DNA of 64,000 bases from CAVWQV01 sp963757115 (GTDB lineage: Bacteria; Pseudomonadota; Alphaproteobacteria; Acetobacterales; Acetobacteraceae): contig CAVWQV010000011.1 in the NCBI GenBank assembly GCA_963757115.1, forward strand, positions 118,821 to 182,820, given 5' to 3'. The translations under genes were made by a program, and so were the position numbers. Positions 29,532-38,082 of this stretch are shown in pieces (position 1 is the first letter of the stretch; each line of letters starts with the position of its first letter). The notes beneath the pieces are model-generated. The model searched no databases. It worked only from the letters and a program-made list of their open reading frames with translations, and was not told the DNA's origin.

Positions 29532-29807
29532 CTACCGCCGGTAGAGGCTGCGCCCGAACCTGCCTGATCGGCGCATCCGCCAGAGCTGGAAGCGGAAAGC
29601 GAGCCAGGCGACGGCCCCGGCGACCAACGCCACGGGGATCAGCGACACGGCAAACCAGAACACGAACGCCGCGACCGACAGCGCCCCGGCGAGCACGGCG
29701 ACCACAACCGCGACCGCGCCGACCTTGATCGGGAGCGCTGGGCCAGGTGGCGCGCGGAAGGCGCCATCCGGGGTCATGTCGAGCTGCGGGGGGGTGCGAG
29801 TTCGCAT
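29532..29807 (-). CDS. small membrane protein with two helices
   Basis: 91 residues: a short polar start, then two adjacent hydrophobic helices (VGAVAVVVAVLAGALSVAAF and FAVSLIPVALVAGAVAWLAF) and a basic tail ending RRSGRFGRSLYRR. The positive-inside rule puts the tail in the cytoplasm. No family recognised. Convergent with the fasciclin gene. Confidence 0.6.
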   Translation of the reverse strand: MRTRTPPQLDMTPDGAFRAPPGPALPIKVGAVAVVVAVLAGALSVAAFVFWFAVSLIPVALVAGAVAWLAFRFQLWRMRRSGRFGRSLYRR

Positions 29808-29937
29808 AGGTTAGAGCGTGGCCCCGGATGATGGCTGCTTCAAGCTCGCCCGGCGTTGATTTTCCGCCATGAGCCGCCCCTCATGCCGGCCCTCGATCAC
29901 CTGCTCGCGAGTCGGCAGCAGGTAGCCGAGCTTCGCC

Positions 29938-30999
29938 TCAGTTCAGCCTGAGATCGATGATGTGCCGCTTGTCCGGCGCGAGTTCGCCGTATTCGACCCG
30001 CTTGACGATGTCGGTCAGCGCCCGGTTCGCGGGCGTCGGCAGACCGATCTCCGCCCCCTTGCGCGCGATAAATCCGTTGAGGAACTCGATCTCCGTACGA
30101 CGCCCCTTGATCATGTCCTGGCCCATCGATGGCCGATGCTCGCCGCCGCCCTTGGCGGCCTCGGCCAGCCGATGCTCGTCGACGGCGCGCGTCGCTTCCG
30201 GATCGCCTTCGCCCGCTCGGGCGATCAAGTCCGGTGCAAGGTGCAGGATCTGTTCCAACTGGTAGCCGAGCGCCTGCCCCACCCGGATCGCCTCGGAGCC
30301 GAGCCGGGAGGAGAAGTGGCGCAGTCTTTCGTCGGCGATGATCTCCTTGGTGAGCAGCCCCGTGCAGGCGGACAGGCCATTGCCCATGGCGTTGATGACG
30401 AGCTTCGACCAACGCTCGCCCCAAAGGTTCGGCGTGACCAGCGCGCTGTCGGCCAACGCGACCAGACGGCAGACGGCCTGCGCGCGGTCGGTCAAGCGGC
30501 CGTGCACCTCGCCCACCCGGAACACGGTGTGCTTGGTCCCGCTCTTGCCAGCGGCCCGTCGCACGTGCCCCGGTTCGCACAAATCGACGGTGATGGAACT
30601 GGCGATGGCGCCCAGCGTGCGCCCCCAGCCGACGACGTCCGCCACGACTTCCTCGTTCATGCAATTCTGCAACGAAACCACGAACCCAGCCGGCGACAGA
30701 TACTGCGCGATCATCGTCGTCGCCCAGGCGGTATCGTATGATTTGACACAAACAAAAGCGATGTCGATAGGCGGCTGCTTGGCGAGCGCTTGCACGTCCG
30801 TGATGTGCAGCGCGCGCACCGGCACGGTCCACTCCGGCACGTCGCGGAGGTGCGATATGCGCAGCCCTTTGGCCCGCATCGTCTCGACGTTCTCAGGCCA
30901 GAAGTCGATGAACACGACGTCCTCGCCCGCTTGCGTCATGTGCGCGCCCGCGTAGCCCCCGACCGCCCCCGTCCCGACGATCGCGATCCTAGGCCGCAT
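29938..30999 (-). CDS. ketopantoate reductase (PanE/ApbA) family oxidoreductase
   Basis: An intact 353-residue frame. It has a Rossmann fold with IAIVGTGAVGGYAGAHMTQA at residues 5-24, the CVKSYDT loop, the SLQNCMNEE segment where PanE has its N-G motif, and the C-terminal domain with WSKLVINAMGNGLSACTGLL and MGQDMIKGRRTEIEFLNGFI. Enzymes of this family reduce 2-dehydropantoate with NADPH. At 353 residues it is longer than PanE (about 300), so another 2-keto acid may be the substrate. GGGAGG is 7 bases before the ATG. Downstream of the SRPBCC gene with 26 bases between, so probably the same operon. Confidence 0.85.
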   Translation of the reverse strand: MRPRIAIVGTGAVGGYAGAHMTQAGEDVVFIDFWPENVETMRAKGLRISHLRDVPEWTVPVRALHITDVQALAKQPPIDIAFVCVKSYDTAWATTMIAQYLSPAGFVVSLQNCMNEEVVADVVGWGRTLGAIASSITVDLCEPGHVRRAAGKSGTKHTVFRVGEVHGRLTDRAQAVCRLVALADSALVTPNLWGERWSKLVINAMGNGLSACTGLLTKEIIADERLRHFSSRLGSEAIRVGQALGYQLEQILHLAPDLIARAGEGDPEATRAVDEHRLAEAAKGGGEHRPSMGQDMIKGRRTEIEFLNGFIARKGAEIGLPTPANRALTDIVKRVEYGELAPDKRHIIDLRLN

Positions 31000-31025
31000 G
31001 ATGATCCTCCCGTCTGCGAGGGCGC

Positions 31026-31443
31026 TCAGACAGCGATGCCGAGCGCCTTTTTCATCGCCTTGACATTGCCGCGCAGGTTGCGCGTCAGCTTCTCGCCGAT
31101 CTCGGTTGTCGCCGCCTCGTCGTTCGGCGTGAACCGGATGGCGAGCTTGATCTGCGATGCGCTATCGCCGACCGGCACGACGGCAACGGTCGATACGTAT
31201 TCCCGCATATCCGGCCGATCGAGCGAGTACCGAATAAGAATGCGCGTCCTGGTGCACCAGCAGCTCGCGCACGATGCGGCCGTCCGGCATGGTGAGGCTG
31301 CGCACCGGGCCTTGCGGGGTCTGCTCGGTGCTTTCGTCCTGCACCAGCACGGCCCATTTGCGGATCCCGGAGAAATCGCCGATCACGCTCCAGACCTTGT
31401 CCGCGCTCAACGCGACATCCTCCGTCGTGCTCACTTCGGCCAT
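31026..31443 (-). CDS. SRPBCC (polyketide cyclase/START-like) family protein (one frameshift)
   Basis: About 139 residues when repaired. The first frame gives EVSTTEDVALSADKVWSVIG, DFSGIRKWA and SLTMPDGRIVRELLVHQDAH. The frame shifts near 31225 and resumes as SLDRPDMREYVSTVAVVPVG and TRNLRGNVKAMKKALGIAV with stop at 31026. The pattern (V-x-x-V-I-G-D-F in helix 1, long C-terminal helix) is typical of ligand-binding SRPBCC proteins. GGGAG sits 8 bases before the ATG. A leader with a short ORF and hairpin precedes it. Ligand unknown. Confidence 0.75.
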
Positions 31444-31571
31444 GCGATTGCTCCCTCGAACAGCGGCGGCGTGACGTCACCGTAATACAAGCGCCTCGCC
31501 TGTCGAGTGGAGCCGCCTCTGGTGGAGCCGCGCTTGACGCCGCCCAGACCTTGACGCCGCCCAGACATGGA

Positions 31572-31613
31572 GAAGGCCCCGGGATTGCTCTGTCGAGCAC
31601 CCTCGGGGCCTTC
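31572..31613 (-). promoter_or_regulatory. hairpin in the leader of the SRPBCC gene
   Basis: Ten-base arms GAAGGCCCCG (31572-31581) and CGGGGCCTTC (31604-31613) pair perfectly around a 22-base loop that itself holds a GCTC/GAGC stem. No T-run follows on the minus strand, so it is not a plain terminator. It sits between the short leader ORF (31651-31725) and the SRPBCC start codon at 31443. Confidence 0.5.
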
Positions 31614-31650
31614 GGCATTGTTTGTGGGCATCCGCTGCCCAGAGGTCAGT

Positions 31651-31725
31651 CTACTCCGGGATGCGAACGCAAGCTCCGGAGATCCAGGCCAGGGCGGACG
31701 GTGCCGACACTAAACAATGAGACAC
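31651..31725 (-). CDS. possible 24-residue leader peptide with a full-length Shine-Dalgarno
   Basis: On the minus strand GAAAGGAGGTGATCCAG (31741-31725) complements the 16S rRNA 3' end over 17 bases, far more than the usual 4-6. The GGAGG core stands 7 bases before a GTG at 31725. The frame reads VSHCLVSAPSALAWISGACV, RIPE and stops at TAG 31651-31653. A strong hairpin follows, and then the SRPBCC gene. The layout is that of a translated leader that senses translation, but the peptide has no run of one amino acid, so what it would sense is unknown. Confidence 0.4.
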   Translation of the reverse strand: MSHCLVSAPSALAWISGACVRIPE

Positions 31726-31940
31726 TGGATCACCTCCTTTCAGTTGTTGCTGCGACCCGGCATAGTTGGCGCGGGTTGCGCGCCGAAGCAAGCGAATTGA
31801 TCAAAAAGAAACCCTGGCCGTCGTGCATCGGACCGTCGGCCCCGGGCAGCGACGCTCCACGGGGCGACCACTTTTAGCGCCGCCTTGCTCGCGCGCCGCG
31901 GACGGAGTGTCATGGCGGAGCGACAGGGAAGGACAACGCC

Positions 31941-33021
31941 ATGCGGGCAGCGATAGGGCGCGGCGGCCGGATCGTTTGCGACGAGGTCCCGGACCTTTCC
32001 CCCGGACCGGGTCAGGTCCTGGTCCGCACGTGCGCCTGCGGCATTTGCGGCTCCGACCTCCATGCGCTCCAGTTCCCGCAGACGGTAGCGCGGGTCTACG
32101 AGCAAGCCGGCGTCGAGCACCCGATGCGGCCCGATGCCGACGTCGTGTTCGGCCACGAGTTCTCGGCTGAAATCCTTGACCACGGCCCGGAAACGGCGCG
32201 GCGGCTGAAGCCGGGAACGATCGTGACCTCGGTCCCGAGAACTCCTGGATGCGAGCGGGGCGCATGTCATCGGCTACTCCAACGAGTTCCCGGGCGGTTA
32301 CGCCGAGCGCATGTTGCTGAGCGAATCGCTGCTGCTGGAGGTGCCGAACGGGCTACCGGCGGAACACGCCGCGCTGACGGAGCCGTTCGCGGTCGGCGAG
32401 CACGCCGTCGCCAGCGCCGCACTGGACGAGGCCGCGGCCGCGCTCGTGGTCGGTTGCGGGCCGGTGGGGCTCGCCGTGATCGCCGCACTCAAGGCCCGCG
32501 GCTTTGGTCCGGTCATTGCCGCCGACTACGCCCCGGGCCGGCGCGCGCTCGCCGAACGCCTGGGCGCCGACCGCGTGATCGACCCAGCGCAAACCTCCCC
32601 GCACGCCGGATGGGCCGAGCACGGCGTCCCGCTCACGCGCGGCGCCCGCGCCCGCGCCGTCGCTTCCGGTGCGCGCCCGGGGCGGGCGGTCGTGTTCGAG
32701 TGCGTCGGCGTGCCGGGCGTGCTGCAAGGATTGATCGAAACCGTGCCGTCCGGCAGCCAGCTGATCGTGGTCGGGGTGTGCATGCAAACCGACCGGCTAG
32801 AACCCGCGAGCGCGATCGCCAAGGAGCTCGATTTCCGCTTCGTGCTCGGCTACTCGGCGGAGGAGTTCGCCCACACGCTCCGCAACATCGCCGAGGGTCG
32901 TATCGAGGCCGCCTCCATCCTGACCGGAAAGGTCGGCCTCGACGGTGTCGCTGGCGCGTTCGCAGCACTTGCCACGCCCGGCGATCAGGCAAAAATCCTG
33001 GTGGAGCCATGGCGAGCGTGA
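31941..33021 (+). CDS. zinc-dependent alcohol dehydrogenase / threonine dehydrogenase family (one frameshift)
   Basis: About 360 residues when repaired. The first frame has VLVRTCACGICGSDLHALQF with the catalytic zinc Cys, and VVFGHEFSAEI. It leaves frame near 32250, and the protein resumes with GYSNEFPGGYAERMLL, ALTEPFAVGEHAV, then the NAD-binding AALVVGCGPVGLAVIAALKA and FECVGVPGVLQGLIE. The usual four-Cys structural zinc loop is absent. GGAAGGA precedes the ATG at 31941. It is a close paralogue in layout of the intact dehydrogenase at 56732-57763. The downstream hydroxyacid dehydrogenase starts 34 bases after its stop, so they probably form an operon. Confidence 0.82.
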
Positions 33022-33055
33022 AGCACAGAACCTTGGCGAGCACAGGGGCGGCGCA

Positions 33056-33943
33056 ATGAAGGTCGGTTTCATCGGCGTCGGCAACATGGGCGGGCCGATG
33101 TGCCGCAACATCATCCGCAACACCAACCACGAGGTGATCGTCTACGACCTGGACCGGGCGGCGATCGAGGCCTGCACGGCGATCGGCGCGACCGCGGCGA
33201 CAAGCATCGCTGACGTGGCGGGTGCGTGCGAGGTTGTGCTGACATCCTTGCCGATGCCGCAGCACGTGGAAGCGGTGGCGCTCGGCCCGGGCGGGATCGG
33301 CGAGACCGCGCGGCCGGGCACCGTGATGATCGATCTTTCCACCAACTCGCCGGAGATGGCCCGCCGGGTCCACGAGGGGCTCGCAGCAAAGGGCATCTCC
33401 ATGCTGGAAGCGCCGGTCAGCGGTGGGGTGGCCGGAGCCGAAGCAGCGACCATCGTCATCATGGTGGGCGGCGACGCGGCGGTGTTCGAGGCACAGCGCC
33501 CGCTGCTCGCCTCGTTCAGCAAGGAGGTGATCCATCTCGGCGCCGTGGGGTTCGGCTCGGTCGCCAAGCTCATCAACAACCAGCTCGCCTTCAGCAACAT
33601 GGCCGCCGCCGCCGAGGCGCTGGCGCTCGGCGCCATGTCCGGCATCGACATGGCTAAGCTCAACCAGGTCATCGAGAACGCGAGCGGCTTTTCGTGGGCG
33701 TATCGCTCGGTCGCCGCCAAGGCGTTCGCCGGCGAGTTCAAGCCGGGCTTCGCGCTCGACCTCGCGCACAAGGACCTCCGCCTTGCCCTCGAACTGGCGG
33801 ACCAGCTCGGGGTGCCGGGAATGATCGGCCCGCAGGTGATGAACCTGATGCGCATGGCGCGCGCCGCCGGGATGGGAGCCGACGACACGAGCAGCTTGAT
33901 CCGCGTCTACGAGCGAGCGCTCGGCCGCACCGTCCGCCCCTGA
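33056..33943 (+). CDS. beta-hydroxyacid dehydrogenase family (3-hydroxyisobutyrate dehydrogenase-like)
   Basis: An intact 295-residue protein. It has the N-terminal nucleotide-binding VGFIGVGNMGGPMCRNIIRN, the substrate loop MIDLSTNSPEMARRVHEGL, the LEAPVSGGVAGAEAATIVIM motif, and GSVAKLINNQLAFSNMAAAA with the catalytic Lys two residues before NN (K-x-x-N-N). C-terminal helices include FKPGFALDLAHKDLRLALEL. The enzyme oxidises a short 3-hydroxy acid (hydroxyisobutyrate, tartronate or similar) with NAD(P). ATG at 33056 was chosen because it starts directly at the Rossmann strand. It shares an operon with the zinc dehydrogenase before it. Confidence 0.9.
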   Translation: MKVGFIGVGNMGGPMCRNIIRNTNHEVIVYDLDRAAIEACTAIGATAATSIADVAGACEVVLTSLPMPQHVEAVALGPGGIGETARPGTVMIDLSTNSPEMARRVHEGLAAKGISMLEAPVSGGVAGAEAATIVIMVGGDAAVFEAQRPLLASFSKEVIHLGAVGFGSVAKLINNQLAFSNMAAAAEALALGAMSGIDMAKLNQVIENASGFSWAYRSVAAKAFAGEFKPGFALDLAHKDLRLALELADQLGVPGMIGPQVMNLMRMARAAGMGADDTSSLIRVYERALGRTVRP

Positions 33944-33971
33944 CGACCCTTGGTTAATCGCGCCGAACCGC

Positions 33972-34643
33972 TCAGCCTTTCCTGAGCGCGGCTCGGCTTT
34001 TGCGGGCGCCGCCCCTCACGCGAAAGCCCCGCACCGTTTCGGCCATGTTCGCGAGCGACAGGTCGCCTGCGTCCTCGAACGTGAGCGACGGGTCGCGCAC
34101 GGAAGCTACGACGGGATAGGAGACCAGGACGCCACCCGGGCCGGCCAACCTTTCGAGCCGCGCCGCTACATTCACGTTGTGCCCGAACACGTCGTGCGGT
34201 TCCACCAGAACATCACCGAGATTGATCCCGACCCGGAACTCGCGCCGCCGGCTGCCGCGCCGCCGTGCATTCCCGGTCCGGACCGCATCCTGGAACTCGA
34301 CTGCGAACCGCACCGCCCGGGTCGCGCTGCCGAACTCGGCCAAGAAGCCGTCGCCAGTGTGCTTTACGATCCGCGCGCCATGCTGGGAGATCCCGGGCTC
34401 GACGACCCGGCGCCAGACATCTCCGAACCACGCGTGGGTTCCGGCTTCATCTTCCGCCATGTGCCTGGTGTACGCGACGACGTCGGCTGCGAGGATCACG
34501 GCAAGCCTCGCTTGCAACCCGACATCGCCGTTCGCCGTGGCCCGAACGAGCCTAAGCGCCGGGGAGCTTCCAGGCCTGACCGCAAATTTCTGCTGAGGCG
34601 CTGCTTCGACCTCGGCCGGGTCGGTTAATTCTGTAGCCCGCAT
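33972..34643 (-). CDS. class III adenylate/guanylate cyclase catalytic domain protein
   Basis: About 223 residues from the ATG at 34643 (AAAGAG lies 7 bases upstream; another in-frame ATG at 34673 lacks a site). After a short tail, the cyclase domain reads LAVILAADVVAYTRHMAEDE, GARIVKHTGDGFLAEF, FRVGINLGDVLVEPHDVFGH and NVNVAARLERLAGPGGVLVS. The metal-binding Asp in AADVVAY and the TGDG Asp are present, as is the NVAARLE transition-state motif. The usual sensor or effector domains are absent. It could make cAMP. Convergent with the hydroxyacid dehydrogenase; a leader with a terminator-like hairpin lies upstream. Confidence 0.85.
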   Translation of the reverse strand: MRATELTDPAEVEAAPQQKFAVRPGSSPALRLVRATANGDVGLQARLAVILAADVVAYTRHMAEDEAGTHAWFGDVWRRVVEPGISQHGARIVKHTGDGFLAEFGSATRAVRFAVEFQDAVRTGNARRRGSRRREFRVGINLGDVLVEPHDVFGHNVNVAARLERLAGPGGVLVSYPVVASVRDPSLTFEDAGDLSLANMAETVRGFRVRGGARKSRAALRKG

Positions 34644-34690
34644 GGCACATCTCTTTGTCGCAGAGACGAACATGGACGGGGCTGGACATG

Positions 34691-34722
34691 AAAAAGGCCC
34701 CGTCCGGCGTGTCGCGGGGCCT
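34691..34722 (-). terminator. Rho-independent terminator / possible attenuator
   Basis: On the minus strand AGGCCCCG (34722-34715) and CGGGGCCT (34702-34695) form a perfect 8-bp stem followed by a T5 run (34695-34691). It lies after the small membrane gene (34909-35097) and about 50 bases before the cyclase start, so it ends the first transcript or gates the second. Confidence 0.72.
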
Positions 34723-34890
34723 GTGCGGTGAGGAAACTAAAAAGCCACTCAGAATCCGCGCAGACTCCTCCTGTCGGGACCCATAATGGGTCCACGATCG
34801 CGGTCGGTATCGCGTGATTTGTCTGCAAAGTTGTGACATGGGCTCGCCGGTAATCCGATACGCGATGCAAGTAAAGATGATTCTAATTCG

Positions 34891-34910
34891 TCACGACATC
34901 GTGACCTCCT
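34891..34910 (-). promoter_or_regulatory. Shine-Dalgarno plus two-codon minicistron
   Basis: Directly after the stop of the small membrane gene, the minus strand reads AGGAGG TCACG ATG TCG TGA. The strong ribosome-binding site thus leads to a start codon followed after one sense codon by a stop. TCACGA/TCGTGA flank the start as a 6-base inverted repeat. It could stall or recycle ribosomes in the leader of the cyclase gene, or be the remnant of a lost ORF. Confidence 0.35.
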
Positions 34911-35097
34911 ATTGGGCCAGCGGTTTGGCAGGATCGGTGGCGCAATTGGCGCGCCCGGTCGCTACACAATCCTGGAACGCGAGCGAGCGCTGCAGGTACG
35001 GGAACAGCCACCAGCCGAGCAGCGCGACTAACACCAGCGCGGCCAGGGTGATTGCACCCACTGCGTCGAAGCGAAAGCGTTTCGGAGGGGACGGCAT
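34909..35097 (-). CDS. small single-helix membrane protein
   Basis: 62 residues from the ATG at 35097: a basic start MPSPPKRFRFDA, one helix AITLAALVLVALLGWWLFPY, then about 30 polar residues with two Cys (FQDCVATGRANCATDP) that could form a periplasmic disulfide. No clear ribosome-binding site and no family recognised. It diverges from the ferredoxin reductase gene. Confidence 0.5.
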   Translation of the reverse strand: MPSPPKRFRFDAVGAITLAALVLVALLGWWLFPYLQRSLAFQDCVATGRANCATDPAKPLAQ

Positions 35098-35200
35098 CGC
35101 GAAAGGATAGGCCGGGCGGACTGGCAGGTGAACGGCAATATCTTGACGCACCCGTCATCTTTGTGCTGGTACTTTGTCAACTGGAGGCTATGTGGGCCGC

Positions 35201-36424
35201 ATGGACGAACGCATCGTGATCGTCGGCGCCGGTCATGCCGGTGGCTCGGTTGCGGCGCTCCTGCGCCAGTACAAGTGGCAAGGTCCGATTATCCTGGTCG
35301 GGGCTGAGCCGGTCCCGCCTTACCAGCGGCCGCCGTTGTCCAAGGCGTGGCTTAAGGGCGACGCCGACCACGGCAGCCTCGCGCTCCGTCCCCTCGCGTT
35401 TTACGCCAGCAACGCGATCGAGCTTCGGCTCGATGCCGTCGCGGTCGGTGTCGACCGCGTGGAGCGGACGGTGACGCTCGGGTCGGGTGAGGTCATCGGC
35501 TACGATCGCCTGATCCTGGCTCTCGGCTCCCGCGCGCGGCAGCTCGCGCTGCCGGGGCGGGAACTCGGCGGCGTGCTGGAGCTCCGCACCTATGCCGACG
35601 CCGACCGCCTGAAGGCCGCCCTCGCGCCCGGACGACGGATCGCCGTGATCGGCGGGGGCTATATCGGCCTCGAGGCGGCGGCATCGGCCCGCGCCCTGGG
35701 CGCCGAAGTAACGGTGATCGAGCGCGAGGAACGGCTGCTGGCGCGCGTGGCCTGCCCGCTGCTCTCCGCATTCTTCTTCGACGAGCACCGGAGGCATGGC
35801 GTCGCATTCGTTCTCGGCGCCAGCGTCGAGGCTCTGGAAGGTGCGGACGGATCGGTGACCGGCGTGCGCCTGTCCGACGGGCGGTTGGTGCCGTGCGACG
35901 TGGCGCTCATCGGGGTCGGCGCGCAACCCAATGTCGAACTCGCGGCCGCAGCAGGCCTCGCGTGCGACAACGGCATTGTGGTGGATGGGTCGGCCCGCAC
36001 GGCCGATCCTGACGTGTTCGCCATCGGCGATTGCACGCGCCGGCCGCTCCCGCTGTACGACTGCACGGTTCGGCTGGAAAGCGTGCCGAACGCGCTGGAA
36101 CAGGCCAAGCAGGCCGCGTCGGCGTTGTGCGGCCGCGCGGCGCCCGCCATGGAAGTGCCGTGGTTCTGGTCGGATCAATACGATCTGCGGTTGCAGATCG
36201 CGGGGCTTGCTCAGGATGCCGTCGAAACCGTGCTGCGCGGCGATCCCGCGGCCCGGTCGTTCGCATTGTTTCATCTCGGATTGGATGACCGCCTGCTGGC
36301 CGTCGAGGCGGTCAGCGCGTATCCCGAGTTCATGGCCGCGCGGACGATGATCGGCAAGCGCAAGCAAATCGCAGGCGCCCGGCTGCGGGATATGTCACTA
36401 TCGATGAAAGATCTCGCGGCCTGA
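35201..36424 (+). CDS. NAD(P)H:ferredoxin reductase of the P450 cluster
   Basis: About 408 residues. FAD-binding IVIVGAGHAGGSVAALLRQY lies at the start, followed by PYQRPPLSKAWLKGD, the NAD(P)-binding RIAVIGGGYIGLEAAASARA and the second FAD motif DVFAIGDCTRR; the C-terminal domain has PWFWSDQYDLRLQIAGLA. This is the putidaredoxin-reductase / rubredoxin-reductase type. The start may be GTG at 35192 (GGAGG 4 bases upstream) or ATG at 35201 (13 bases). It precedes the ferredoxin gene by 27 bases and the four P450 genes, so it would feed electrons from NAD(P)H to the ferredoxin. Confidence 0.92.
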   Translation: MDERIVIVGAGHAGGSVAALLRQYKWQGPIILVGAEPVPPYQRPPLSKAWLKGDADHGSLALRPLAFYASNAIELRLDAVAVGVDRVERTVTLGSGEVIGYDRLILALGSRARQLALPGRELGGVLELRTYADADRLKAALAPGRRIAVIGGGYIGLEAAASARALGAEVTVIEREERLLARVACPLLSAFFFDEHRRHGVAFVLGASVEALEGADGSVTGVRLSDGRLVPCDVALIGVGAQPNVELAAAAGLACDNGIVVDGSARTADPDVFAIGDCTRRPLPLYDCTVRLESVPNALEQAKQAASALCGRAAPAMEVPWFWSDQYDLRLQIAGLAQDAVETVLRGDPAARSFALFHLGLDDRLLAVEAVSAYPEFMAARTMIGKRKQIAGARLRDMSLSMKDLAA

Positions 36425-36451
36425 CGATGCGCCGCGGCCAGGGGAGAGTTC

Positions 36452-36778
36452 ATGCCGAAGGTCACCTACATCGAGTATAACGGCACCGAGCATCCGGTGG
36501 AGGTGCCGGTCGGGCTCTCGCTGATGCGAGGGGCGATCGACAACAACGTCCCCGGCATCGACGCGGATTGCGGCGGGGAGTGCGCCTGCGCCACCTGCCA
36601 CGTTTACGTCCAGGAGCCTTGGCTCGAGAAGGTGGGCCTGCCGGAGCCGGGATCGCAGGAGGCGAGCATGCTGAGCTTCGCCGCCGTGACTGAGCCGAAC
36701 TCCCGCCTGTCCTGTCAAATCCCCATGCGCGACGACCTTGACGGCATTGTCCTGCGGATGCCCGAAGGCCAGCACTGA
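36452..36778 (+). CDS. 2Fe-2S ferredoxin (adrenodoxin/putidaredoxin type)
   Basis: 108 residues with cluster ligands Cys40, Cys46, Cys49 and Cys88 in the C-x5-C-x2-C...C order (DADCGGECACATCHVYV and RLSCQIPM). The extra Cys44 is unusual. Its role is to carry single electrons from the reductase upstream to the P450s downstream in the cytoplasm. GGGGAGA is placed well before the ATG, and the first P450 begins 29 bases after its stop. Confidence 0.93.
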   Translation: MPKVTYIEYNGTEHPVEVPVGLSLMRGAIDNNVPGIDADCGGECACATCHVYVQEPWLEKVGLPEPGSQEASMLSFAAVTEPNSRLSCQIPMRDDLDGIVLRMPEGQH

Positions 36779-36807
36779 ACGCCGCCCAGCAGCGAGGAGC
36801 CAGCCGT

Positions 36808-38049
36808 ATGAATGCGCCCGTTGGTTTCGACCCGGTAAGGGATGCGTTCACCAAGCCGCTCGAACAGATCAATCCGGCCGATCCGGCGCTATACCGCGAC
36901 GACATCTGGAAGCCGTATTTTGAACGGCTCCGTCGCGACGCTCCCGTGCATTTTCAGGCCGAAAGCGAAATCGGGCCGTACTGGTCGGTGACCCGCTACA
37001 AGGACATCATGCAGGCCGAGCTGGCGCACGGGACCCTCTCCTCCGAAGGCGGCATCACCCTGCTTGACCGGCCGGAAGAGCTGAGACTGCCGATGTTCAT
37101 CGCGATGGACCCGCCGAAGCACGACGACCAGCGCAAAGTGGTGCAGCCGATCGTCGGACCCGGCAATTTGCTGAAACTCCAGGAGACCATCCGCGCCCGC
37201 GTCTCCGAGATCCTGGACGATCTGCCGCGCGGCGAAACGTTTGACTGGGTGGATCGGGTGTCGATCGAGCTCACCACGTCCATGCTCGCGACCTTATTCG
37301 ACTTCCCCTGGGAGGACCGGCGCAAGCTCACCTTCTGGTCCGACTGCGCCACCATGAACATCCGTGCGGGCGGCTACATCGACAGCGAGGAAAAGCGCGA
37401 GCAGGTGTTCGCCGAATGCCTCGGCTATTTCGTTCGTTTATGGAACGAGCGGGTGAACGCCGAGCCGCGCCCCGACCTGATTTCGATGCTGGCGCATGGC
37501 GAGGCGACGCGGAACATGTCGCCGCGCGAGTATCTCGGCAACCTGATCCTACTGATCGTGGGCGGCAACGACACCACGCGCAACTCGATCTCGGGTGGCG
37601 TGCTGTTCCTGCACGAGAACCCGGGAGAGTTCGCCAAGCTACGCGCCAACCCGGCGCTGATCGAGACGATGGTGCCGGAGATCATCCGCTATCAGACCCC
37701 GCTCGCCTACATGCGCCGCACCGTGGCGGCGGACACAAAGATCGGCGGCACCACGATCCCCAAGGGCAACAAGCTCGCCATGTGGTACATCTCCGGCAAC
37801 CGCGACCCCGAGGCGATCGAGCGACCGGACGAGTTCATCATCGATCGCGCCCGGCCACGCCAGCACCTGTCGTTCGGGTTCGGCATCCATCGCTGCGTCG
37901 GCAATCGCTTGGCCGAGCTGCAGCTCAAGATCATGTGGGAGGAGATCCTCAAGCGCTTCCCGCTAATCGAGGTGATGGGTTCCCCGACCCGGCTTTATTC
38001 GAGCTTCGTGCACGGCATCTCGCATCTACCGGTGCGCATCCCGGTCTGA
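36808..38049 (+). CDS. cytochrome P450, CYP153-like (first of four)
   Basis: An intact 413-residue soluble class I P450. It has I-helix GGNDTTRNS from residue 252, the ExxR of helix K in PEIIRYQTPLAYMRRT, and heme loop LSFGFGIHRCVGNRLAELQ with the axial Cys363. IAMDPPKHDDQRKVVQPIV and MWYISGNRD are wording typical of CYP153 alkane/fatty-acid omega-hydroxylases, which add oxygen to terminal carbons. GAGGAG is 9 bases before the ATG. No membrane anchor. Among the four copies it has the shortest N-terminus and a Tyr-Met pair after the ExxR (LAYMRRT), as in known CYP153A enzymes. Confidence 0.92.
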   Translation: MNAPVGFDPVRDAFTKPLEQINPADPALYRDDIWKPYFERLRRDAPVHFQAESEIGPYWSVTRYKDIMQAELAHGTLSSEGGITLLDRPEELRLPMFIAMDPPKHDDQRKVVQPIVGPGNLLKLQETIRARVSEILDDLPRGETFDWVDRVSIELTTSMLATLFDFPWEDRRKLTFWSDCATMNIRAGGYIDSEEKREQVFAECLGYFVRLWNERVNAEPRPDLISMLAHGEATRNMSPREYLGNLILLIVGGNDTTRNSISGGVLFLHENPGEFAKLRANPALIETMVPEIIRYQTPLAYMRRTVAADTKIGGTTIPKGNKLAMWYISGNRDPEAIERPDEFIIDRARPRQHLSFGFGIHRCVGNRLAELQLKIMWEEILKRFPLIEVMGSPTRLYSSFVHGISHLPVRIPV

Positions 38050-38082
38050 ACCAACGCAAAAACAGCGGAGAAACGAACCCTC

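Noticed and set aside
31725..31741. Seventeen-base match to the 3' end of 16S rRNA, as if an rRNA gene ended here
   Set aside because: Sequence outside these 17 bases does not match 16S rRNA. On the other strand the match is simply a very strong Shine-Dalgarno.
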